NCBI GenBank assembly: GCA_934667095.1
Contig: CAKULE010000019.1
Coordinates: 1-55,327, forward strand
Length of the DNA: 55,327 nt
Reading direction: 5' to 3'
From: an uncultured Oscillospiraceae bacterium
GTDB taxonomy: Bacteria; Bacillota; Clostridia; Oscillospirales; Oscillospiraceae
Every line of letters starts with the position of its first letter. The first letter of the stretch is position 1. The translations under genes were made by a program, and so were the position numbers. Below, piece by piece: positions 35,609 through 43,582 of this stretch. The notes under the pieces are model-generated. The model was given only the letters and a program-made list of their open reading frames with translations. It was not told the DNA's origin and searched no databases.

Positions 35609-36151
35609 TCAATTGCCGGTCGCTCTGCACAGCTTTTCCGCCGCCCGGTCCAGCGGCACGCCGAGGGCCAGCGCCCCGGCCAGAGCTGCCAGATAGTCGT
35701 ACAGCCGTGGCTGCTCCTCCGCGGGGACACTCACGCGCAGCAGGTCGCCCCCGGCCAGGGCGGCGAACTCCAGCCGGCCGCCCCGCAGGCGCACATTCTG
35801 GGCGGACAGGTCGGCCTGAGGCCGGCCGTCGGAATAGGCATACACCGGCATCCTCGCCGCAGCGGCCAGCCGGCGGCCCTCGCCGTCATCCAGCCCCACC
35901 ACGGTAATGCCGCTCCGCCCCGCCATGGCCCAGCGGGCCGCAGCGCAGGGGGAGAGGGTATCCGTCCGCCCATCGAAGTTTTCCACAATGACCGCCCGGT
36001 AGCGGCGGCCGGCGTCCTCCTCCATGGCCGCCCTGCAGGGGGTGAGCTCCACCACCGGGCAGTCGATGATACCACGCAGCAGGCCGGCCGTCAAGGTGTT
36101 CCCCCGGCCGAGGACCGCCACAGGCAGCTTTTCGTCAGTTTTCATAGGCAT
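35609..36151 (-). CDS. Mur-ligase-like protein without P-loop, at the murE/murF position
   Basis: The 180-residue product lies exactly where murE/murF stand in dcw clusters, between ftsI and mraY. Its second half follows the end of a Mur ligase central domain: VVGLDD (84-89), VYAYSDG (103-109), an ADLSAQNVRLRGGRLEF stretch, and YDYLAALAGALALGVPLD as a weak copy of the GrfNvyNalAA segment. The ATP-binding GxxGKTT loop, the UMP-binding domain and the C-terminal domain are all missing. It is probably a decayed or repurposed ligase. It overlaps ftsI by 17 bases; ATGs at 36151 and 36145 are both possible. Confidence 0.6.
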   Translation of the reverse strand: MPMKTDEKLPVAVLGRGNTLTAGLLRGIIDCPVVELTPCRAAMEEDAGRRYRAVIVENFDGRTDTLSPCAAARWAMAGRSGITVVGLDDGEGRRLAAAARMPVYAYSDGRPQADLSAQNVRLRGGRLEFAALAGGDLLRVSVPAEEQPRLYDYLAALAGALALGVPLDRAAEKLCRATGN

Positions 36152-38534
36152 AGTCGATCACGCTGCTGGTAAAGCGCACGCTCACCACCGTACCGGGGTC
36201 CACCGCCGTGCCCGGCTCGATGCTCTGGCTGGCGGCGGCGATGTCGGAGGACGTGAAGTCCGACTGGCCCTCTGCCCGGAGGAAGAGGCCCATGCCCTCC
36301 AGCTTTTCCTTGGCCTGCGTGGGGGTGAGGCCCGTCAGGTTGGGGACCTCCACCTGCTCCGTCGGCGGCTCCTCTCCGAGATAGAGGATAACGTTGGAGC
36401 TGCCGGGGATCACGGCACCGGCGGCGGGCACCTGCGCTGTGACAGTGTTGCCCGTGCCCACGGTGCGGCAGCGGATACCGCGGTTGGTCAGCAGACCCTT
36501 GGCCACGGTGAGCTCATACCCGGTGACCCGGGGCATGGTCACGTCGGCAGAGACCAGTTCCTCCGCGCTGTACTGCTTCTCCACACCCAGATAGTCCAGT
36601 GCGCTGGCGATCAGCTTGCCCGCCATGGGGGCGGTGATGTTGCCGCCGCTGATGTAGGTGCCCGAGGGGGTATAGTTGGACCCGGGGGCGGACCGCTGGG
36701 GGGAGTCGTAGGCCAGCAGCACCAGCACCTGCGGATCGTCCACCGGGGCAAAGCCCATGAAGGAGCAGATGACGTCGTCCCCTTCCTCGTCCCGCTTTTC
36801 AGAGGTACCCGTCTTGCCGCCGATGCGGTAGCCGGACATATAGGCGTTGCGGCCGGAGTATTTGCTGACCACCTGCTCCAGAATGCCCCGGATGGTGGAC
36901 GAAGTGGACGCGCTGATGACCTGACGGACCTCCTCCACCTCGTGGTAATAGACGGTGTTGCCGTCGGCATCCCGCTCGGACTGGACCACGTAGGGGGTGA
37001 TGAGGTGCCCGCCGTTGATGACGCTGGCGAAAGCCCGGATCATCTGGATGGGGGTCACCTTGAAGGTCTGGCCGAAGGAGCCCACGGCCAGGGAGGCCGC
37101 GCCGTAGGGGCCCTTGAAGGTGCTCTCGGGCCAGAATACGCTGGTGCCCTCCCCCAGCAGGTCGATGCCCGTGCGGTCGAACAGACCGAAGTCGTCCAGA
37201 TACTCCCAGAAGGTGTCCGCGCCGATCTGCTCCGCAATTTTCATCAGGGCCACGTTGCAGGAGTTGCCCACCGCCTCGGTGAGGGTCTGGTCGCCGTGGC
37301 CGCTCTGCTTGTGGCAGTGGACGGTGTAGCCGCCCACCTGATAGGAGCCGCCGCAGTAGTAGTGGTCGCTGAGGGAGATGAGGCCCTCCTCCAGGGCCAT
37401 GGCCACGGTGAGGGGCTTGAAGGTGGAGCCGGGCTCGTAGGTGTCGGACAGGGCCTTGTTGCGCCACTGCTGGTTCAGGGCGTCGGTATACGCCTTGGCG
37501 TACTCGGTGCTGTCCTCCCCCCTGGCCTCCTTCACCTGCTCCAGCCCGTCCAGCAGCAGGTCGCTGACCACGGTGGCGTACTGGTTGGGGTCGAAGTCCG
37601 GGGTGCTGGCCATGGCGTAGATGGCCCCGGTCTGGGGGTTCATGACGATGCAGAAGCCGCCCTTTTTCACGTCGTAGGTCTCGATGCCCTCGGCGAGGAT
37701 CTGCTGGGCCAGGGACTGGATGGAGGAGTTGAGGGTGAGCTCCAGATCGTAGCCCTCCCGGCCCTCGAAATAAGCGCCGTAGCTGCTGAGCATCTCGGTG
37801 CCGTAGGCGTTCTTGGCGGTGACCACCCGGCCGCTCTCACCGGAGAGGTCGTTCTGATACAGGGCCTCCAGCCCCTGAGCGCCCACCTTCACGCTGCCGC
37901 TGGTCTCGCTGTAGGCCATGAAGCCCAGCACGTGGGCACCCACGGAGGAATAGGGATAATACCGCTTGCTGGTAGGGGTCAGGTAGAGCATGGAGCTCAG
38001 CTTGTTGTCCTTGATGAACGCCCGCACCGCAGCGGCGTCTGTCTCCTCCAGCTCATAGGCGAGGACCTCGTAGGCGGAGGCGGTGTACTCGATACGCTGC
38101 CACAGGCGCTCCTCTCCGAGGCCCAACAAATCCACAAGGCCGTCCACGATGAGCGACCGCTTCTCCCGCAGGGCCGCGTCGTAGGCCGCCTGATCCAGCT
38201 GGCCGTCTGTGGTGTATTTCTCCTCCCGGATGGAGGCCTTCACGTCCCGGGGGGAGAGGATCAGCTGGTACACCGTGGCCGACATGGCCAGAGTGTTGCC
38301 GCTGCTGTCATAAATGGTGCCCCGGCTGGAGTTCACCGCCACATCCCGGGTCTGCTGGTTGGCGGCCTTCTCCTCCCAGTAGTCGTGCTGGGTGATCTGG
38401 AGCTTCCAGAGCTGCGCCGCCAGCGGGACAAAGCACAGCGCGCACAGGCATATCAGGATCACCGTGCGCCGGAAGAGGACGCGGTTGCTCTTCCCAAGGG
38501 CGGAACGGCGGGGTCTTTTCTCGGTATCTGCCAT
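36135..38534 (-). CDS. ftsI: Penicillin-binding protein 2 with two PASTA domains (FtsI/SpoVD type)
   Basis: The 799-residue transpeptidase has a basic start, one membrane segment near 25-45, a pedestal domain with RGTIYDSSG, and a transpeptidase domain with STFK (Ser near 370), SCN and KTGTSEK (near 573). Two PASTA domains follow (from about 666 and 728). It crosslinks septal peptidoglycan with FtsW. The ATG at 38534 has AAGGAG seven bases upstream; the ATG at 38564 has none. PASTA domains occur in both FtsI and sporulation SpoVD of Clostridia, so the exact role is not fixed. Confidence 0.9.
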   Translation of the reverse strand: MADTEKRPRRSALGKSNRVLFRRTVILICLCALCFVPLAAQLWKLQITQHDYWEEKAANQQTRDVAVNSSRGTIYDSSGNTLAMSATVYQLILSPRDVKASIREEKYTTDGQLDQAAYDAALREKRSLIVDGLVDLLGLGEERLWQRIEYTASAYEVLAYELEETDAAAVRAFIKDNKLSSMLYLTPTSKRYYPYSSVGAHVLGFMAYSETSGSVKVGAQGLEALYQNDLSGESGRVVTAKNAYGTEMLSSYGAYFEGREGYDLELTLNSSIQSLAQQILAEGIETYDVKKGGFCIVMNPQTGAIYAMASTPDFDPNQYATVVSDLLLDGLEQVKEARGEDSTEYAKAYTDALNQQWRNKALSDTYEPGSTFKPLTVAMALEEGLISLSDHYYCGGSYQVGGYTVHCHKQSGHGDQTLTEAVGNSCNVALMKIAEQIGADTFWEYLDDFGLFDRTGIDLLGEGTSVFWPESTFKGPYGAASLAVGSFGQTFKVTPIQMIRAFASVINGGHLITPYVVQSERDADGNTVYYHEVEEVRQVISASTSSTIRGILEQVVSKYSGRNAYMSGYRIGGKTGTSEKRDEEGDDVICSFMGFAPVDDPQVLVLLAYDSPQRSAPGSNYTPSGTYISGGNITAPMAGKLIASALDYLGVEKQYSAEELVSADVTMPRVTGYELTVAKGLLTNRGIRCRTVGTGNTVTAQVPAAGAVIPGSSNVILYLGEEPPTEQVEVPNLTGLTPTQAKEKLEGMGLFLRAEGQSDFTSSDIAAASQSIEPGTAVDPGTVVSVRFTSSVIDYAYEN

Positions 38535-38584
38535 GGATCTGCTCCTTTTCGGTCCTTGCGTCATACGCCCAAAATACGGAGAAA

Positions 38585-38615
38585 AGGCGTAAGAAAAATC
38601 CGGTCTCTTACGCCT
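38585..38615 (-). terminator. Possible attenuator between ftsL and ftsI
   Basis: On the minus strand AGGCGTAAG pairs with CTTACGCCT around a 13-base loop, followed by TTTTC. A weak terminator here would lower readthrough into ftsI and the genes after it. The T run is short, so this is tentative. Confidence 0.4.
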
Positions 38616-38655
38616 CTCTCTCGCTATTCACTCTTATATGCCTCCGGGCCGCGGG

Positions 38656-39228
38656 TCATGACAGCAGGCCGGACAGGAACTGCTCCGCCTGCCGCAGCAG
38701 GCCAGACAGCCCGCGCTCCGATGCCTCGAAATAGGTCACGCTGTCACCCTCGGACAGGTCCAGATACACGGTGTTGGCCGCGCCCGCCTTCACCATGGAG
38801 CCATCGGCGGTGAGCTGCGACTCGATGGCGGACAGGTCGTAGGCCAGCTCATACTGGGCCTGCAGGATCTTCTCCTCGCTCTGCAGCTGGGAGAGGGTGG
38901 ACTTCAGGTCCACGGTCTCATCGTTGACCATGGCCAGCCTGGCGCTGGTCATCACTACCAGCAGGGCGATGATGGCCACCGCCGCGAAACCCAGAATGGC
39001 GAAGGGGGACACAGCGCTCTGCTGCCGGACCTCGACGCTGGGCCGGGCAGCCACACGGGTGCGGGGCTGGACCTTGGGCCGACTAACCCGCTGGGGCTGG
39101 GCGCTACGGCGGGTGCGCTCCGCCTCGCGGCTGCGGCGAGCGGGCGCGGCGGAGCCGTACTGATAATCGGGCTGGTACGCCGAGCTGCCATAGGTCTCAT
39201 ATCTTCTTGTCCTGCGCTCTGTGGCCAT
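38656..39228 (-). CDS. ftsL: FtsL-like cell division protein
   Basis: The 190-residue protein has a long Arg/Pro/Tyr-rich cytoplasmic region (about 1-72), one membrane segment (FAILGFAAVAIIALLVVM), and a coiled-coil stretch (LKSTLSQLQSEEKILQAQYE), the FtsL/DivIC plan. Sequence is poorly conserved in this family. The call rests on topology and on its place between rsmH and ftsI. It is longer than the usual 100-120 residues because of the N-terminal region. Confidence 0.75.
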   Translation of the reverse strand: MATERRTRRYETYGSSAYQPDYQYGSAAPARRSREAERTRRSAQPQRVSRPKVQPRTRVAARPSVEVRQQSAVSPFAILGFAAVAIIALLVVMTSARLAMVNDETVDLKSTLSQLQSEEKILQAQYELAYDLSAIESQLTADGSMVKAGAANTVYLDLSEGDSVTYFEASERGLSGLLRQAEQFLSGLLS

Positions 39229-39250
39229 GAGGACCGCTCCTTTTCTGATC

Positions 39251-40183
39251 TTACAGCTTTTCCGCCACGCGCAGCTTGGCGCTGCGGGCGCGGGGATTGT
39301 CTTCCAGTTCTTCCTCCCCGGCGGTGATGGGGCGCTTGCCCACCAGCTTCACCCGGGGCTTTTTGCCGCACACACACACCGGGAAATCCGGCGGACAGGT
39401 GCAGCCCTTGGCCCACTCGGCGTAGGCCGACTTCACCAGCCGGTCTTCCAGCGAGTGGAAAGCGATGACGCAGATGCGCCCGCCCGCATTCAGACAGTCG
39501 GGAGCGGCAGCCAGCATCCGCTCCACCTCGCCAAGCTCGTCGTTCACCGCGATGCGGATGGCCTGAAAGGACCGCTTGGCCGGGTGCTGCTTCTCCCGGC
39601 GGGCCTTGGCCGGCATGGCAGAGGCGATGAGCTCCGCCAGCTCCAGCGTGGTCTCGATGGGCTTGTCCGCCCGGGCCCGGACGATGGCCGCGGCGATGAG
39701 GCCGGAATAGCGCTCCTCCCCATACTGCCAGAGGATGCGCTTCAGCTCCTCCTGACTCCAGTCGTTCACCACGTCCTGAGCAGTGAGGGCGGCCCGCTGG
39801 TCCATGCGCATGTCCAACGGCGCGTCCTGCAGGTAGGAAAAGCCCCGGGCCGCGTCGTCCAGCTGCGGGGAGGACACGCCAAGGTCGAAGAGCATCCCGT
39901 CCACGCCGGCGATCCCCTGCGCCGCCAGAAGGTCAGTCAGGTCGCCGAAGTTGCCCTTCACCAGCGTCACCCGGTCCATGAGGCCCTCCAGGCGGGCGGG
40001 GGCGGCCTCCAGGGCGGCGTCGTCCCGGTCGATGCAGATGAGCCGTCCGGTGGTGAGCCGTCCGGCGATCTCCCGGGAGTGGCCCGCTCGGCCCAGCGTG
40101 CCGTCCACGTAGATGCCATCCGGGCGGATATTCAGGCCCTCAAGACATTCCCGCAGCAAGACGGGCTTGTGTGTGTATTCCAT
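39251..40183 (-). CDS. rsmH: 16S rRNA (cytosine1402-N4)-methyltransferase
   Basis: The 310-residue enzyme methylates C1402 in the 16S decoding site using SAM. It starts with HKPVLLRECLEGL, and has the SAM-binding DGTLGRAGHS, FDLGVSSPQLDD and the late CVIAFHSLEDRLVK motif. It starts three bases after the mraZ stop, the standard order at the head of a dcw cluster. Confidence 0.96.
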   Translation of the reverse strand: MEYTHKPVLLRECLEGLNIRPDGIYVDGTLGRAGHSREIAGRLTTGRLICIDRDDAALEAAPARLEGLMDRVTLVKGNFGDLTDLLAAQGIAGVDGMLFDLGVSSPQLDDAARGFSYLQDAPLDMRMDQRAALTAQDVVNDWSQEELKRILWQYGEERYSGLIAAAIVRARADKPIETTLELAELIASAMPAKARREKQHPAKRSFQAIRIAVNDELGEVERMLAAAPDCLNAGGRICVIAFHSLEDRLVKSAYAEWAKGCTCPPDFPVCVCGKKPRVKLVGKRPITAGEEELEDNPRARSAKLRVAEKL

Positions 40184-40186
40184 GGC

Positions 40187-40603
40187 TCAGATCTCCAGCG
40201 TTTCCAGCAGGTTGGAGATGGTCTCCGGGTTCAGCTGCTGGCGGGTCTTGGCCTTCCAGTTGTCGGCGCTCCAGATCTGGGCTCGGTCGTTGTTGCCGGT
40301 GATGACCACGTCCTTGTCGATCCTGGCATAGTCCTTCAGATAGGAGGGCACCTGAAAGCGCCACTGCTTGTCCGGCTCGCACAACTGGGCGGAGGCGAAG
40401 AACACGTCCATGGCGGCGGCCTGCGCGGTGGTCAGGGCAGCCACCCGCTCCTGCAGCTTTCTCCACGTCTCCATGGGGTAGAGGGTCAGGTTCTCCTTGA
40501 CGCCCACCGCCAGATAGAAGGGGCTGCCCAGCTTCTCCCGCAGCTTGGAGGGCACGATGAGCCGGCCGGCGCTGTCCAGGCTGTGTTCGTAGGTGCCGGT
40601 CAT
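40187..40603 (-). CDS. mraZ: Transcriptional regulator MraZ
   Basis: The 138-residue protein has two SpoVT/AbrB-like MraZ repeats, MTGTYEHSLDSAGRLIVPSK at the start and a second one near 75-115. The ATG at 40603 was chosen because GGAGG lies seven bases upstream and the protein then begins like other MraZ proteins; the ATG at 40609 touches the ribosome site. MraZ represses its own dcw operon by binding short repeats near the promoter. Confidence 0.93.
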   Translation of the reverse strand: MTGTYEHSLDSAGRLIVPSKLREKLGSPFYLAVGVKENLTLYPMETWRKLQERVAALTTAQAAAMDVFFASAQLCEPDKQWRFQVPSYLKDYARIDKDVVITGNNDRAQIWSADNWKAKTRQQLNPETISNLLETLEI

Positions 40604-40642
40604 GCTCATCCCTCCAATCTGCTCCAAATTCAGAGTAGTTTA

Positions 40643-40657
40643 CTCCATTTCACTCCA
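40643..40657 (-). promoter_or_regulatory. Candidate MraZ operator: TGGAG repeats
   Basis: On the minus strand TGGAG-N5-TGGAG lies just downstream of the -10 box. A further TTGGAG copy follows near 40624. The ten-base spacing is that of the known MraZ boxes (TGGGN repeats with five-base gaps in Escherichia coli). The match of the last base differs from that consensus. Confidence 0.5.
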
Positions 40658-40667
40658 TTTTGGAATC

Positions 40668-40696
40668 AGTATACACCGTTCCGGAAGAAAATGCAA
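40668..40696 (-). promoter_or_regulatory. dcw operon promoter upstream of mraZ
   Basis: On the minus strand TTGCAT (40691-40696), 17 bases, TATACT (40668-40673), preceded by TG one base before the -10. Confidence 0.7.
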
Positions 40697-40798
40697 GCCC
40701 TATTTTTTGCCGAAACCCCGCTTCTCCCAAGGGTTTGCGGGCTCTGGGAGCGGTGTTTCTCCCCCTCCTCTGCCCCATTCCTATAAAATGTGCAGCAA

Positions 40799-40845
40799 GG
40801 CGGCGCAGGCACAAGATATTGTGTCCGCACCGCCTTGGAGAATTT
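40799..40845. other. Long imperfect hairpin between mraZ and nfnA
   Basis: CAAGGCGG pairs with CCGCCTTG, and inside it CACAA pairs with TTGTG around GATA. No T run follows. It may be a transcript-end structure or a protein site. The rest of 40700-40920 shows no gene. Confidence 0.4.
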
Positions 40846-40920
40846 TCTTCCGCCCTGTGCCGGGTATATTTTCCATCCCCGACCGACACAATATACCAGT
40901 CCGCGAAGGACACATAATCC

Positions 40921-40948
40921 TTGACATTTACTTGCAAAACTTTATAAT
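40921..40948 (+). promoter_or_regulatory. nfnAB promoter
   Basis: TTGACA (40921-40926), 16 bases, TATAAT (40943-40948). Both hexamers are perfect consensus, so expression should be strong. Confidence 0.75.
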
Positions 40949-40999
40949 AGAAAAGCACATTTTACGAAATATACAACTCTCTGAAACGAGGTTTCGACC

Positions 41000-41860
41000 A
41001 TGGTACAGATCCTATCCAAAAAAGAGTGGAACCCCAATGTGACCCAGCTGACAGTGGCCGCGCCCGAGGTGGCCCGGAAGGCTGAGGCGGGTCAGTTCAT
41101 CATCCTGCGGCTGGACGAGGACGGCGAGCGCATCCCCCTGACCATCGCCGACTATGACCGGGAGCAGGGCACGGTGACCATCATCTTCCAGAAGGTCGGT
41201 CTCACCACCGATCTGCTGGGGAAGCTGGAGCCCGGCGACCACATCCTCAACTTCGTGGGCCCGCTGGGCAAGGCCACGGAGCTGCCCGAGGGCGCCAAGC
41301 GTGTCTGCGTGATCGGCGGCGGCGTGGGCTGCGCCATCGCCTACCCTCAGGCCAAGGCCTGTCACGCCGCCGGGATGCAGGTGGACGTCATTGCCGGCTT
41401 CCGCTCCAAGGATATCGTCATTCTGGAGGACGAGTTCCGCGCCGCCTGCGACCACCTCTACGTCATGACCGACGACGGCACCTACGGCGAGCAGGGCTTC
41501 GTCACCAACAAGCTCCAGTCCCTCATCGACGGCGGCGCGCAGTATGACGTGGTCATCGCCATCGGCCCCATCCCCATGATGAAGTTCGTCGCCAAGGTCA
41601 CGGAGCCCTACGGCATCAAGACGCTGGTCAGCCTGAACCCCATCATGATCGACGGCACGGGCATGTGCGGCGGCTGCCGGGTCACCGTGGGCGGCAAGAT
41701 GAAGTTCGCCTGCGTGGACGGGCCAGACTTCGACGGCCATCAGGTGGACTTTGACGAGCTGATGAACCGCAATGGTCTCTACCGCACGCAGGAAGCCGAG
41801 GAGCGCAGGACCCACGCCTGCCGCATGACCGCGCTGGCCGACCAGGCCATCGGCCGCTGA
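41000..41860 (+). CDS. nfnA: NADH-dependent ferredoxin:NADP+ oxidoreductase subunit A (NfnA)
   Basis: The 286-residue flavoprotein has a ferredoxin-reductase FAD domain (RIPLTIADYD), an NAD-binding domain (GGGVGCAIAYPQ), and a C-terminal CGGCRV/FACVDGP cluster for a [2Fe-2S] centre. With NfnB it performs flavin-based electron bifurcation between NADH, NADPH and ferredoxin. A dihydroorotate-dehydrogenase or sulfide-dehydrogenase electron-transfer subunit is the alternative for this family, but the partner gene favours Nfn. Confidence 0.88.
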   Translation: MVQILSKKEWNPNVTQLTVAAPEVARKAEAGQFIILRLDEDGERIPLTIADYDREQGTVTIIFQKVGLTTDLLGKLEPGDHILNFVGPLGKATELPEGAKRVCVIGGGVGCAIAYPQAKACHAAGMQVDVIAGFRSKDIVILEDEFRAACDHLYVMTDDGTYGEQGFVTNKLQSLIDGGAQYDVVIAIGPIPMMKFVAKVTEPYGIKTLVSLNPIMIDGTGMCGGCRVTVGGKMKFACVDGPDFDGHQVDFDELMNRNGLYRTQEAEERRTHACRMTALADQAIGR

Positions 41861-41877
41861 GGAAAGGAGATCATCCC

Positions 41878-43266
41878 ATGCTGAACAATAGCCTGACCAA
41901 GGTGCCCATGCCGGAGCAGGACCCCGGCGTGCGCAGCCGCAACTTTGAGGAGGTCTCCCTCGGCTACACCCCCGAGATGGCCATGGAAGAGGCCGCTCGC
42001 TGCCTCCACTGCAAAACCAAGCCCTGCACTGAGGGCTGTCCCGTCAATATCCGCATTCCCGACTTCATCGCAAAGGTGGCCGAGGGCGATTTTCAGGCCG
42101 CCTACGAGATCATCTCCGACACCAACGCCCTCCCCTGCGTCAGCGGCCGTGTCTGCCCGCAGGAGAGCCAGTGCGAAGCCCGGTGCGTCCGCGGCATCAA
42201 GGGCGAGCCCGTGGCCATCGGCCGGCTGGAGCGCTTCGTAGCCGACTGGTACCGGGAGAACGTCAATGCCAGGCCCCGGCAGCCCCAGTCCAACGGCATC
42301 AAGGTGGCCGTGGTGGGCTCCGGCCCCGCCAGCCTCACCTGCGCCAGCGATCTGGCCCGGCTGGGCTACGCCGTCACCGTGTTTGAGGCGTTCCACACCG
42401 CCGGCGGCGTGCTGGTGTACGGCATCCCCGAGTTCCGCCTGCCCAAGGCCATCGTGCAGAATGAAGTGGACAAGCTGGCCGCCCTGGGCGTGGACATCCG
42501 CACCGACACCGTGGTGGGCAAGACCGTCAGCATCGATGAGATGCTGGAGGAGGGCTATCAGGCCGTGTTCGTGGGCTCCGGCGCTGGCCTGCCCATGTTC
42601 ATGGGCATCGAGGGCGAAGCGCTGGCCGGCGTTTACTCCGCCAACGAGTACCTCACCCGGGTAAACCTGATGAAGGCTTACCGGCCCGACCACGACACGC
42701 CGCTGATGGCCTCCAGGGCCGTGGCGGTGGTAGGCGGCGGCAACGTGGCCATGGACGCCGCCCGCTGCGCCAAACGCATGGGGGCCGAGCACGTCTACAT
42801 CGTCTACCGCCGGGACGAGGAGGGCATGCCCGCCCGGAAAGAAGAGGTACATCACGCCAAGGAGGAGGGCATCGAGTTCCTGCTGCTCACCAACCCCGTG
42901 AGGGTGCTCAACGACGGCACCGGCCACGTGGGCGGGCTGGAGTGCATCAGGATGTGCCTCGGCGAGCCGGACGAGAGCGGCCGCCGCTCCCCTAAGGCCA
43001 TGGAAGGCACCAATTTTGAGCTGAGCGTGGACACTGTGATCATGAGTCTGGGCACCAGCCCCAACCCCCTGATCCGCTCCACCACCCCCGGGCTGGAGAC
43101 CAACCGCAAGGGCTGCCTCGCCGTCAATGAGGACACGCTGGAGACCAGCCGCCCCGGCGTCTATGCCGGCGGCGACGCCGTCACCGGCGCGGCCACGGTG
43201 ATCCTCGCCATGGGCGCGGGCAAGAAGGCCGCCGCCGCCATCCACGAGGCCCTGCAGGGGAAGTAA
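41878..43266 (+). CDS. nfnB: NADH-dependent ferredoxin:NADP+ oxidoreductase subunit B (NfnB), GltD-like
   Basis: The 462-residue protein is like the small subunit of glutamate synthase. It has an N-terminal cysteine-rich domain for two [4Fe-4S] clusters (CLHCKTKPC, then CPVN; CVSGRVCPQ, then CEARC), an FAD motif VVGSGPASLTCA, and an NADPH motif VVGGGNVAMDAAR. It starts 17 bases after nfnA with AGGAG upstream. No large glutamate synthase subunit is adjacent, which supports the Nfn call. Confidence 0.88.
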   Translation: MLNNSLTKVPMPEQDPGVRSRNFEEVSLGYTPEMAMEEAARCLHCKTKPCTEGCPVNIRIPDFIAKVAEGDFQAAYEIISDTNALPCVSGRVCPQESQCEARCVRGIKGEPVAIGRLERFVADWYRENVNARPRQPQSNGIKVAVVGSGPASLTCASDLARLGYAVTVFEAFHTAGGVLVYGIPEFRLPKAIVQNEVDKLAALGVDIRTDTVVGKTVSIDEMLEEGYQAVFVGSGAGLPMFMGIEGEALAGVYSANEYLTRVNLMKAYRPDHDTPLMASRAVAVVGGGNVAMDAARCAKRMGAEHVYIVYRRDEEGMPARKEEVHHAKEEGIEFLLLTNPVRVLNDGTGHVGGLECIRMCLGEPDESGRRSPKAMEGTNFELSVDTVIMSLGTSPNPLIRSTTPGLETNRKGCLAVNEDTLETSRPGVYAGGDAVTGAATVILAMGAGKKAAAAIHEALQGK

Positions 43267-43274
43267 GCAGACCG

Positions 43275-43310
43275 CAAAAAGGCCGGCGCGAGAATTCGCG
43301 CCGGCCTTTG
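43275..43310 (+). terminator. nfnAB terminator
   Basis: AAAGGCCGGCGCGA pairs with TCGCGCCGGCCTTT around a short loop. Confidence 0.8.
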
Positions 43311-43313
43311 CTG

Positions 43314-43342
43314 TTGACAGTGCTGCCCCTGTCCGCTATGAT
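43314..43342 (+). promoter_or_regulatory. Promoter of the DUF1653 gene
   Basis: TTGACA (43314-43319), 17 bases, TATGAT (43337-43342), close after the nfn terminator. Confidence 0.7.
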
Positions 43343-43364
43343 GTTGTAAAAAGGGGGTCTTCCT

Positions 43365-43580
43365 ATGGACGAGCTGAAGCCCGGGCGTTACCGCCACTTC
43401 AAGGGAAACGAATACGAGCTGCTGGGCGTAGCCCGGCACAGCGAGACGCTGGAGCCCATGGTGGTCTACCGCGCCCTGTACGGGGAGCTGGGGCTGTGGG
43501 TGCGGCCGGCGTCCATGTGGAGCGAGCAGGTGGAGCGGGACGGCTACTGCGGCCCCCGGTTCACCTACATTGGGGACTGA
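43365..43580 (+). CDS. DUF1653 domain protein
   Basis: The 71-residue protein is one DUF1653 domain: GRYRHFKGNEYELLGVARHS, ELVVYRALYG-type core (MVVYRALYG) and LWVRPASMW. The domain is common in small bacterial proteins, and its role is unknown. AGGGGG stands before the ATG. It has its own promoter and converges on thiT. Confidence 0.88.
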   Translation: MDELKPGRYRHFKGNEYELLGVARHSETLEPMVVYRALYGELGLWVRPASMWSEQVERDGYCGPRFTYIGD

Positions 43581-43582
43581 GC

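Noticed and set aside
40804..40820. A Rex-type redox operator in CACAA-GATA-TTGTG
   Set aside because: Rex sites have the arms in the other order (TTGTG-N8-CACAA), so this is just the tip of a hairpin.
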